This document shows, piece after piece, positions 1 through 5,451 of a stretch of 5,451 bases of DNA. Location: assembly GCA_026996635.1 (NCBI GenBank), contig JALWKH010000147.1, forward strand, positions 1 through 5,451. Direction: 5' to 3'. The stretch's first letter is position 1; every line of letters starts with the position of its first letter. Below the pieces are notes generated by a model. That model was not told the origin of the DNA and ran no database searches. It was given only the letters and a program-made list of their open reading frames with translations. Origin of the DNA: Bacteroidales bacterium (lineage in GTDB: Bacteria > Bacteroidota > Bacteroidia > Bacteroidales > JALTDM01). The position numbers and the translations under genes were made by a program.

Positions 1-539
1 TGGTTACTTGTTATGAAGACAGAGTTGCAAGTTGGGAAACAAACAATTCAAACGGTGACGCTATGCTCGACGGAACCACATACCCATGTTTTGAACCTTG
101 GGCACTGCAACTACTTCTGAAATGGCACCATGAAGACCCTGTAAGCCAAAAAGAAATAGACAGGAATAATGCTATTTATCAAATTCAAGGCAACAGAAAT
201 CCATTTATAGATCATCCTGAATATGTTTGTCTAATATGGGAAGACACTTGCAGCGTTACTTTATCTGCTCAACAAAATTTGCAGCAACCGAAAATTATAA
301 ACTTTTATAATTCCGTTACAGACGAGTTAAATTACGAGGTTAAATCAGGAAAAGTAATTAAAGATATAAAAATCTATGTTTTTTCACTTGACGGACGGCA
401 AGTAATATTTGAAGATAAGCATCCGCAAACCAAAATAGTCAAAAAAAGTATACACTTTGATGCAAAACAATCAATGTACATCGTTAAGTATGTTATAAAT
501 AACGAAAATGTAATAACTAAAAAAATTACCACTTTATAA
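1..539 (+). CDS. Secreted endonuclease I family nuclease with T9SS tail (3' part)
   Basis: This is the C-terminal part of a non-specific extracellular nuclease of the endonuclease I family (EndA/Vvn relatives). The reading frame is open from the left edge (first full codon at base 3), so the ATG at 63 is internal and the start, signal peptide and N-terminal catalytic residues lie outside the window. The family hallmark GNRNPFIDHPEYV is at about 189-227, preceded by DPVSQKEIDRNNAIYQIQ; the first Asn of NRNPF corresponds to the metal-binding Asn of the family. The catalytic domain ends near the CLIW at about 228-239. A short linker then leads to an ~80-residue C-terminal domain that resembles a type IX secretion type A sorting domain, so the protein is inferred to be exported across the outer membrane and released or anchored. 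Four cysteines lie in the nuclease part, which suits an exported protein. Family assignment is firm; the substrate (DNA, RNA or both) cannot be told. Confidence 0.88.
   Translation, partial: VTCYEDRVASWETNNSNGDAMLDGTTYPCFEPWALQLLLKWHHEDPVSQKEIDRNNAIYQIQGNRNPFIDHPEYVCLIWEDTCSVTLSAQQNLQQPKIINFYNSVTDELNYEVKSGKVIKDIKIYVFSLDGRQVIFEDKHPQTKIVKKSIHFDAKQSMYIVKYVINNENVITKKITTL
291..536 (+). other. Type IX secretion C-terminal sorting domain (within nuclease)
   Basis: The final ~82 residues of the nuclease follow the pattern of Por/T9SS type A tails: an opening FYNSVTDELNYEV (usually YPNPVxDxLxI), a middle IKDIKIYVFSLDGRQV (usually IxVxDxxGRxV), a strand around SIHFDAKQSMYIVKY (usually LxxGxYxVxV) and a lysine-rich close ITKKITTL (usually KKIxxx). 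The central NP of the opening motif is replaced by NS, and the Gly-Val/Leu-Tyr turn by SMY, so the fit is good but not canonical. It implies that the host has a type IX secretion system, which is encoded elsewhere. Confidence 0.8.
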
Positions 540-557
540 ATTTTCATTAGTTTTTTT
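515..557 (+). terminator. Possible intrinsic terminator after the nuclease
   Basis: A two-part stem overlaps the nuclease stop codon. AACTAA (515-520) pairs with TTAGTT (547-552), and AAAATT (522-527) pairs with AATTTT (539-544), with a small internal loop and an 11-base end loop. A run of seven T (551-557) forms the 3' side and continues in a T-rich stretch. The stem has only one G-C pair, so it would be weak; this could be chance in AT-rich DNA. Confidence 0.35.
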
Positions 558-580
558 ATTTTTCAGGCCACAAATACAAT

Positions 581-588
581 TAACTTTG
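581..588 (+). promoter_or_regulatory. Bacteroidetes -7 box upstream of purM (distal)
   Basis: TAACTTTG matches the Bacteroidetes TAnnTTTG -7 element exactly. No TTG -33 element is found 17-23 bases upstream, where the DNA is T-rich instead. Transcription from here would start near 593-595 and give a leader of about 16-18 bases before the purM ATG. Confidence 0.5.
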
Positions 589-589
589 A

Positions 590-607
590 GGCAAATTTAA
601 TTTTGCC
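590..607. repeat. Perfect inverted repeat before purM (candidate operator)
   Basis: GGCAAA (590-595) and TTTGCC (602-607) are exact reverse complements around a 6-base AT spacer, ending three bases before the purM ATG. The repeat sits just downstream of one -7 box and contains the other, where a repressor would block transcription or initiation. No known regulator is recognised from the sequence. Confidence 0.4.
598..605 (+). promoter_or_regulatory. Alternative -7 box abutting purM start (proximal)
   Basis: TAATTTTG is a second exact TAnnTTTG match, ending six bases before the ATG. If used, the transcript would begin at or very near the start codon and be essentially leaderless. It lies inside an inverted repeat (590-607), so only one of the two boxes may be real. 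Confidence 0.25.
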
Positions 608-610
608 CTT

Positions 611-1774
611 ATGTCATCAAAGTATGAAGCCCGCGGTGTTTCAGCCAAAAAAGAAGATGTTCACAATGCCATAAAAAACCTTGACAAAGGTCTATTTCCC
701 AATGCGTTTGCTAAAATTTTACCTGATATTGCAGGTGGAGATGCACAATATTGCAACATTATGCACGCAGACGGAGCCGGAACAAAATCATCTCTGGCTT
801 ACGCATATTGGAAAGCAACGGGAGACTTTAGTGTATGGTACGGCATAGCTCAAGACGCCATAGTAATGAATACCGACGACCTTCTTTGCGTAGGCGTTAC
901 CGACAACATGATACTTTCTTCAACCATCGGAAGGAATAAACATCTCGTTCCCGGTGAAGTAATCAGTGCTGTAATAGAAGGTACAAACAAGTTCATCGAC
1001 AGGATGAAACAATTCGGCATCAATATTACTCTTGCCGGCGGTGAAACCGCAGATGTAGGTGATTTGGTCAGAACCATTATTGTTGATTCCACGGTTTTTG
1101 CACGCGAGAAAATCGAAAACATCATATCGAACGAAAATATAAAACCCGGAAACGTAATTGTAGGCTTGGCTTCTTTCGGGAAAGCATCTTACGAACAGGA
1201 ATACAATTCAGGCATTGGGAGCAACGGATTAACCTCAGCCCGCCACGATGTTTTTTCTAAAAAAGTCGGCAACCTCTACCCTGAAACTTACGACAAAAAC
1301 ACTGATGAAAAATTCGTTTATACAGGCAAATATTGCTTAACCGACACAATAAATATTGATGGAGAAGAAATAACAATGGGCAAACTCGTTTTGTCCCCGA
1401 CAAGAACTTATCTCCCCGTAATGAAAGAAATTTTTGAATCTTACCGCAAAAAAATCAACGGGTTGATTCATTGCTCTGGCGGTGCACAAACCAAAATTAT
1501 GAATTTCACAAATTACACGGTTATCAAAGATAACCTGTTTGATACACCACCACTTTTTGCCATTATTAAAGAACAATCCGGTACTGATTGGAAAGAAATG
1601 TATCAAGTATTCAATATGGGGCACCGTTTGGAAATAATTACCGACGAAAACACAGCTCCAAAACTTATCGATGTTGCTGCAAAATATAACATTGAAGCAA
1701 AAGTAATAGGCAAAATAGCGGAAGGAGACAAAAAACTGATTATCAGGTCAAAATACGGTGAATTCATATATTAA
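611..1774 (+). CDS. purM: Phosphoribosylformylglycinamidine cyclo-ligase (AIR synthetase)
   Basis: This cytosolic enzyme closes FGAM to aminoimidazole ribotide using ATP, the fifth step of de novo purine synthesis. The 387 residues show the PurM/AIR synthase order: glycine-rich nucleotide site HADGAGTKS (52-60), NTDDLLCVGV (87-96), LAGGETADVGD (141-151), GLASFGKAS (185-193), SNGLTSARHDVF (204-215), LSPTRTYLPV (261-270), HCSGGAQTK (287-295) and FNMGHRLEI (334-342). It is about 40 residues longer than E. coli PurM (345), partly from a segment around 215-258, and HCSGGA replaces HITGGG; both features match my memory of the Bacteroidetes-type PurM. The start at 611 is chosen because the family N-terminus (YEARGVSAKKEDVHNAI) follows at once. 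No Shine-Dalgarno is seen, as is usual in this phylum. It precedes prfA by 69 bases on the same strand. Confidence 0.9.
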   Translation: MSSKYEARGVSAKKEDVHNAIKNLDKGLFPNAFAKILPDIAGGDAQYCNIMHADGAGTKSSLAYAYWKATGDFSVWYGIAQDAIVMNTDDLLCVGVTDNMILSSTIGRNKHLVPGEVISAVIEGTNKFIDRMKQFGINITLAGGETADVGDLVRTIIVDSTVFAREKIENIISNENIKPGNVIVGLASFGKASYEQEYNSGIGSNGLTSARHDVFSKKVGNLYPETYDKNTDEKFVYTGKYCLTDTINIDGEEITMGKLVLSPTRTYLPVMKEIFESYRKKINGLIHCSGGAQTKIMNFTNYTVIKDNLFDTPPLFAIIKEQSGTDWKEMYQVFNMGHRLEIITDENTAPKLIDVAAKYNIEAKVIGKIAEGDKKLIIRSKYGEFIY

Positions 1775-1797
1775 GCACAATCAAAGCTTAATTTTAT
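1770..1797 (+). terminator. Hairpin over the purM stop codon, possible weak terminator
   Basis: ATTAAGC (1770-1776) and GCTTAAT (1786-1792) form a perfect 7-bp stem with a 9-base loop, and the 3' side runs into TTTTATT. The left arm contains the purM TAA. It would fit a weak intrinsic terminator or attenuator separating purM from prfA, or a DNA-binding dyad, because the prfA -7 box begins right after it. The stem has only two G-C pairs. Confidence 0.4.
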
Positions 1798-1805
1798 TAC
1801 ATTTG
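1798..1805 (+). promoter_or_regulatory. Bacteroidetes -7 box upstream of prfA-pyrF
   Basis: TACATTTG fits TAnnTTTG exactly, in the 69-base purM-prfA gap. The start point would fall near 1810-1812, giving a leader of about 33 bases that is A-rich and lacks a Shine-Dalgarno. No TTG is found at -33. The same octamer occurs at 3851. Confidence 0.5.
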
Positions 1806-1843
1806 CATACCGTATAAATTCACACTCAAACATTCAAAACAAA

Positions 1844-2932
1844 ATGGAAACCAACAATTTATTGCTCATAAAACTTGCTGATGTAGAAAAAAAATTTGCG
1901 GAAATAGAAAAAAGTCTCGCCGACCCTGAAATTATTTCCGATAACAAAAAATTCATCAAACTGAACAAGGAATATAAAACCCTTAAACCGATAGTTGATG
2001 CATACAAAAGATACAGGGACATTCTCAGCAATATAGAAACCAACCGCGAAATGGTTGCAAACGAGAAAGACCCTGAAATGAGAGAACTCGCCAAAGAGGA
2101 ATTGGAAGAACTTGAAAAACAATTACCGCAAATTGAAGAAGAAATAAAAATACTTCTGTTGCCCAAAGACCCCGAAGACGATAAAAATGCAATCCTTGAA
2201 ATCAGAGCCGGAACAGGAGGAGACGAAGCAAGTTTGTTTGCAGGCGAGCTTTTCCGTATGTACCAAAGATTCTGTGAGACCAAAGGGTGGAAAGTAGAAG
2301 TAACACATTTCACCGAAGGAACAGTCGGCGGATACAAAGAAATAGTTGCCGAAATAAAAGGTGAAGGTGCTTACGGAACTTTAAAATATGAAGCAGGTGT
2401 GCATCGTGTTCAGAGAGTGCCGCAAACCGAAACACAAGGACGTATTCACACTTCTGCAGTAAGTGTTGCGGTTTTCCCCGAAGCAGATGATATAGACATA
2501 GAAATAAAACCCGACGAAATTAGAAAAGATATTTTCTGCTCGTCAGGACCGGGCGGACAGTCCGTAAACACCACTTATTCTGCTGTCAGACTTACACACA
2601 TTCCTACAGGAATTGTAGTTTCCTGCCAAGATGAACGTTCTCAAACCAGAAACTTGGAAAAAGCAATGAGGGAACTCAAAGCCCGCCTTTATCAAATAGA
2701 ACTCGAAAAGAAAATGGCGGAAATTACGGCAAAACGAAAAACAATGGTTTCTACCGGAGACCGTTCCGCAAAAATCAGAACGTACAATTTCCCACAAGGA
2801 AGAATTACAGACCACCGCATAAATTTCACATCATACAACCTCCAAGACTTTATGGAAGGGAATATCGGTGAGTTGATTGAAAAACTTCAAATGGCTGAAA
2901 ATGCCGAAAAACTTAAAGAAAGCGGATTATGA
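1844..2932 (+). CDS. prfA: Peptide chain release factor 1
   Basis: RF1 recognises UAA and UAG in the ribosomal A site and triggers hydrolysis of peptidyl-tRNA. At 362 residues it has the family's normal length (E. coli 360). The N-terminal coiled-coil domain covers about 1-105 (Glu/Lys rich). The codon-recognition region holds HRVQRVPQTETQGRIHTSA, with the PxT tripeptide at 193-195; this is the RF1 form, where RF2 has SPF. The catalytic loop SSGPGGQSVNTT has GGQ at 237-239, with Gln239 the residue normally N5-methylated by PrmC (not in the window). CQDERSQTRN (261-270) is also typical. The ATG at 1844 gives a full-length N-terminus after an A-rich leader. The gene ends in TGA, a codon RF1 itself does not read, and this stop overlaps the pyrF start by four bases (ATGA), which suggests co-transcription and translational coupling. 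Confidence 0.97.
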   Translation: METNNLLLIKLADVEKKFAEIEKSLADPEIISDNKKFIKLNKEYKTLKPIVDAYKRYRDILSNIETNREMVANEKDPEMRELAKEELEELEKQLPQIEEEIKILLLPKDPEDDKNAILEIRAGTGGDEASLFAGELFRMYQRFCETKGWKVEVTHFTEGTVGGYKEIVAEIKGEGAYGTLKYEAGVHRVQRVPQTETQGRIHTSAVSVAVFPEADDIDIEIKPDEIRKDIFCSSGPGGQSVNTTYSAVRLTHIPTGIVVSCQDERSQTRNLEKAMRELKARLYQIELEKKMAEITAKRKTMVSTGDRSAKIRTYNFPQGRITDHRINFTSYNLQDFMEGNIGELIEKLQMAENAEKLKESGL

Positions 2933-3747
2933 CAATAAAAAATCTTGTTTCGGAAATAGAACGCAAACAATCTCTACTTTGTGTCGGGCTTGATTCCGAC
3001 ATAAATAAAATACCGGAAGAGTTTCTGAAAACTTCATTACCGCAATATGAGTTTAACAAACGGATAATAGACGCTACCCAAGAATATGCCATAGCATACA
3101 AACCAAATTTGGCATTTTACGAATCGGAAGGCATCACAGGGTGGATGAGTTTGGAATTTACCCAAAAATACCTAAAAGAAAAATATCCGCATATCTTTAC
3201 TATTGCCGATGCCAAACGGGGAGATATAGGTAACACTTCCAAGCATTACGCACATACATTTTTCGGCAGGTTAGACTTTGATTCCGTTACACTATCTCCA
3301 TATATGGGTTACGATGTTGTGGCACCATTTCTCGAATACGAAGACAAATATGTTATTCTACTGGCTCTTACTTCCAACTCATCAGCCGATGAAATACAAA
3401 TGTTCGAAAGCAAGGAAGGGATAAAACTATTTGAATACATACTCACAAAAGCAACAAATTGGGGTCTTGGCGACAAAATAATGTTTGTAGTAGGTGCAAC
3501 AAAAACCGAGTATTTACAACAAATAAGAAAAATTGCTCCTGACAATTTCTTGCTTATCCCCGGCATAGGAGCACAAGGCGGAAGTCTGGAAGATGTTATA
3601 AAATACGGTAAAACAGATAATTACGGACTTATAATAAATTCGTCAAGATCAATAATTTTTGCAGATAGGTCTTTCGAAAACTTCGCAAAAGCTGCTTCAG
3701 ACTCAGCTCAAATGTTATTAAACGAAATGAGAAAGTTTATATTTTAA
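2929..3747 (+). CDS. pyrF: Orotidine 5'-phosphate decarboxylase (group 2)
   Basis: PyrF decarboxylates OMP to UMP, the last step of de novo UMP synthesis, in the cytosol. The 272-residue protein is the longer group 2 form seen in Bacteroidetes, actinobacteria and others, rather than the ~230-245 residue E. coli type. The N-terminal strand LLCVGLDSD (16-24) carries the substrate-binding Asp. The catalytic set is visible: Lys58 in YKPNLAF, then Asp94, Lys96 and Asp99 in ADAKRGDIGNT. TLSPYMGYD (121-129) and LLALTSN (144-150) follow. The phosphate site is formed by PGIGAQGG (211-218) and NSSR (237-240). The ATG lies inside the last codons of prfA (ATGA overlap), so it probably depends on ribosomes that finish prfA. 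No terminator with a T run is seen after the stop. Confidence 0.95.
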   Translation: MTIKNLVSEIERKQSLLCVGLDSDINKIPEEFLKTSLPQYEFNKRIIDATQEYAIAYKPNLAFYESEGITGWMSLEFTQKYLKEKYPHIFTIADAKRGDIGNTSKHYAHTFFGRLDFDSVTLSPYMGYDVVAPFLEYEDKYVILLALTSNSSADEIQMFESKEGIKLFEYILTKATNWGLGDKIMFVVGATKTEYLQQIRKIAPDNFLLIPGIGAQGGSLEDVIKYGKTDNYGLIINSSRSIIFADRSFENFAKAASDSAQMLLNEMRKFIF

Positions 3748-3789
3748 AAAAACATTACCCATAATAAACCACATAATACAATCTCTTAA

Positions 3790-3829
3790 AGAATCGCATT
3801 CTGTTTCTTGTATATCTTTATTTAAGATA
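3790..3829. repeat. Two short dyads between pyrF and the membrane protein
   Basis: The 126-base gap after pyrF contains AGAAT-CGC-ATTCT (3790-3802) and TATCTT-TATTT-AAGATA (3813-3829). Both have perfect arms but neither is followed by a T run, so they are not convincing terminators. They lie 20-60 bases upstream of a -7 box and could be protein-binding sites or chance in AT-rich DNA. Confidence 0.25.
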
Positions 3830-3850
3830 CTGCTAAAAAATAAAAATTCT

Positions 3851-3858
3851 TACATTTG
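3851..3858 (+). promoter_or_regulatory. Bacteroidetes -7 box for membrane protein-xdh unit
   Basis: TACATTTG matches TAnnTTTG exactly and is identical to the box before prfA. Transcription would start near 3863-3865, about 10 bases before the ATG at 3874. No TTG -33 element is found at the usual distance; the nearest is at 3808, which is too far. Confidence 0.5.
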
Positions 3859-3873
3859 TAGAAAAGAACAATT

Positions 3874-4458
3874 ATGAAAACTCAAGCAACATTTTATTTC
3901 TTGTTACTAACATTGATATGGGGTGTTTCCGAACTTTTTCTTAGACAAACTTTAGCTCCGTTTATACATCACTCGGCAGTTCTTGTAAGCATTGCTGCAT
4001 CAATAATTTATCTTGCCACAACAATATTCGGAAAAGGCAAAAAATCGATTCTTTTTATAGCCGGAATAATCACCGGAACTTTGCTTATAAAACTTTTATC
4101 TATTCCATTCTTCGGATATAATCTTACATCTATAGTAAATTCTCTTTTCGCAATTACAGTAGAAGGAATTATTTTCTCTTTTTTATTTTTAGTACTAAAA
4201 ACCAATAAAATAGAAACAATACTTTTATCGGCATTCTTTGGCTCATATATATCAGCTTTGATTTTCAGAGTTATAGGAATACATCTATACCCTTGCAACT
4301 ACCTACTATCTTTCAAAGGAACGGAAGGTGTTTTTAATTTTTTGGTATATGAAGGATTTACTTGGGCTACATTTTCTGTCATTTTTGTTTTAATCACATA
4401 TTTAATTTTAAGTTTAGTTAAAGTAATTAAACCTATTAAGTTAAACACATCCAAATAA
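3874..4458 (+). CDS. Uncharacterised six-segment membrane protein
   Basis: I do not recognise this 194-residue family. By hydrophobicity it has about six membrane segments, roughly at residues 6-24, 34-52, 58-78, 86-108, 114-137 and 158-183, with short polar loops (FGKGKK at 52-57, LKTNKIE at 108-114) and a basic tail (VKVIKPIKLNTSK). Positions of note are WGVSE at the first segment (16-20), a lone Glu in TVEG (95-98) inside segment four, and YPCNYL (139-144) in the longest loop. The basic loops suggest both ends are cytoplasmic. Size and segment count resemble substrate-binding S subunits of ECF-type transporters, but I see no motif that proves this. The following hydroxylase subunit starts one base after its stop, so the two are almost surely co-transcribed; a role in substrate uptake or in supporting that enzyme is inference only. 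No signal peptide cleavage site or enzyme motif is seen. Confidence 0.8.
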   Translation: MKTQATFYFLLLTLIWGVSELFLRQTLAPFIHHSAVLVSIAASIIYLATTIFGKGKKSILFIAGIITGTLLIKLLSIPFFGYNLTSIVNSLFAITVEGIIFSFLFLVLKTNKIETILLSAFFGSYISALIFRVIGIHLYPCNYLLSFKGTEGVFNFLVYEGFTWATFSVIFVLITYLILSLVKVIKPIKLNTSK

Positions 4459-4459
4459 A

Positions 4460-5451
4460 ATGCAAAAAGTTTCAATAAGTTTTTTTATAAACGGCATAAA
4501 ATACTCTTCAGAAGTATCACCATATTTATCGGCTTTGGAATTATTAAAATCTTTGGGATACACAGGACCCAAAGAAGGTTGTAGTGAGGGCGATTGTGGT
4601 GCTTGTACAGTATTACTCGGAGGCATAACAAACGGCAAAATAGAATATAAGACAATAACCTCTTGCATATACCCTGCAATAAGATTAAACGGGAAGCACA
4701 TTGTAACTTCCGAGGGATTGCAAACAAATCAAAAATTACATCCGGTACAAGTATCGGTTTTGGAGAACCACGCAACCCAATGCGGATATTGCACCCCCGG
4801 AATAGTTATGTCTTTATTCGGTTACTTTTACAATTCAGACCGATACGACGATGAGGGAATAACAGAAGCATTGGAAGGAAATCTTTGCCGTTGTACGGGT
4901 TATGTATCTATCCGCAACTCGGCACGCTATTCGGCAAATATGTTTTCAAAACAAGATTTCCCTATTCTCGATTATTTTGACAGAATAAACCAATCCATTA
5001 AAAACAATAAAAAAGAAAGCTACGGTAACGATAATTATTTTGTTCCCACTTCATTGTCTGACCTTTATCAAATCAAAAAGTTTGATATCATAATCAATGG
5101 CGGAACAGACCTTATGATTGCAATAAAGCACAAAGGATTCCGCCCTGAAGCAATTTTGGATATATCTGAAATAGACGAATTGAATTTTATAAAATATCAA
5201 AATGTTTTTTTGGAAATTGGATCAACCGTAACACTATCTCAAATAAAAAACTCCGAAACAATTAAAAATTATTTTCCCGTTTTAGCTACTACCATAAAAC
5301 AAATGGCATCATTACAGATTAGAAATGTTGCAACATTGGCAGGAAATATTGCCAATGCATCTCCCATTGCCGACAGCACTTCTTTATTGTTGGCAGCAGA
5401 TGCAAAATTAAGTTTGATAAATATTTATAATAAAAGTGAACGCACTATACC
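4460..5451 (+). CDS. xdhA: Xanthine dehydrogenase type FeS/FAD subunit (5' part)
   Basis: This is the small subunit of a molybdenum hydroxylase, carrying electrons from the Mo site through two [2Fe-2S] clusters to FAD. The frame is open to the right edge, leaving about 330 residues; the FAD domain's end and any Mo subunit lie outside. The plant-type ferredoxin domain has GCSEGDCGACTVLL with Cys41, 46 and 49, plus Cys69. The helical second cluster domain has QCGYCTPG (Cys108, 111) and NLCRCTGY (Cys143, 145). After a linker (~155-195) the FAD domain begins with INGGTDLM (212-219) and continues with QIRNVATLAGNIANASPIAD (286-305). The fused FeS-FAD order is that of XdhA in R. capsulatus-like xanthine dehydrogenases; CoxM/CoxS-type enzymes split these domains. 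Likely substrates are hypoxanthine and xanthine, but other aldehyde or N-heterocycle hydroxylases cannot be excluded. It starts one base after the membrane protein stop, with an A-rich leader and no strong Shine-Dalgarno. Confidence 0.88.
   Translation, partial: MQKVSISFFINGIKYSSEVSPYLSALELLKSLGYTGPKEGCSEGDCGACTVLLGGITNGKIEYKTITSCIYPAIRLNGKHIVTSEGLQTNQKLHPVQVSVLENHATQCGYCTPGIVMSLFGYFYNSDRYDDEGITEALEGNLCRCTGYVSIRNSARYSANMFSKQDFPILDYFDRINQSIKNNKKESYGNDNYFVPTSLSDLYQIKKFDIIINGGTDLMIAIKHKGFRPEAILDISEIDELNFIKYQNVFLEIGSTVTLSQIKNSETIKNYFPVLATTIKQMASLQIRNVATLAGNIANASPIADSTSLLLAADAKLSLINIYNKSERTI

Noticed and set aside
63..65. ATG at 63 as the start of the nuclease gene
   Set aside because: The same frame is open to the left edge and the upstream residues continue the protein; starting at 63 would remove most of the catalytic domain and the signal peptide.
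850..1624. Two antisense open frames within purM
   Set aside because: They lie opposite conserved PurM motifs and encode nothing recognisable.
611..1774. Extra length and altered glycine motif of PurM as a novel enzyme
   Set aside because: These features agree with the Bacteroidetes-type PurM as I remember it, so they are lineage-typical and not new.
1834..2337. Antisense open frame of 167 codons over prfA
   Set aside because: It is Ser- and Leu-rich low-complexity translation opposite a clearly real release factor gene and has no recognisable domain or promoter.
3735..3769. GTTTAT/ATAAAC inverted repeat around the pyrF stop as a terminator
   Set aside because: The 23-base loop is long, the stem is short and no T run follows.
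4485..4775. Antisense open frames and a + strand frame (4663-4854) over the start of xdhA
   Set aside because: The frame beginning at 4460 carries all eight cluster cysteines and the FAD motifs, so the others are shadows.
1..5451. CRISPR array, tRNA, rRNA, insertion sequence or riboswitch
   Set aside because: I found no regularly spaced repeats, cloverleaf, transposase, terminal inverted repeats or long structured leader on either strand.

Overview
The window reads as a stretch of a Bacteroidetes chromosome, most likely order Bacteroidales. Four things point there: the AT-rich composition, the Bacteroidetes-type PurM and group 2 PyrF sequences, a secreted nuclease carrying a type IX secretion (Por) tail, and TAnnTTTG-type -7 promoter boxes in place of Shine-Dalgarno-rich leaders. 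All genes lie on the + strand and are tightly packed. The longest gene-free gap is about 126 bases, so no stretch over 300 bases lacks a gene.

Layout. (1) Bases 1-539 hold the 3' end of a secreted endonuclease I family nuclease with a C-terminal type IX sorting domain; its start lies outside the window. An A/T-rich hairpin followed by a T run overlaps its stop codon. (2) Bases 611-1774 hold purM (AIR synthetase, purine synthesis), preceded by two overlapping-range -7 boxes and a perfect 6-bp inverted repeat just before the ATG. (3) Bases 1844-2932 hold prfA (release factor 1), with its own -7 box, and its last bases overlap the start of pyrF (2929-3747, OMP decarboxylase, pyrimidine synthesis) in an ATGA junction. 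(4) After a 126-base gap with a third clear -7 box, a two-gene unit begins: an unrecognised six-segment membrane protein (3874-4458), then, one base later, the first ~330 codons of a xanthine dehydrogenase type FeS/FAD subunit (4460 to the window edge).

Functional picture. purM-prfA-pyrF is a housekeeping block combining nucleotide synthesis and translation termination; from memory this gene order recurs in Bacteroidales. The downstream unit looks like a separately transcribed molybdenum hydroxylase locus, probably purine oxidation, with a membrane protein of unknown role in front. I see no mobile element, CRISPR array, tRNA or rRNA, and nothing I would call a new system. The least explained items are the membrane protein tied to the hydroxylase and the inverted repeats at the purM and prfA control regions.
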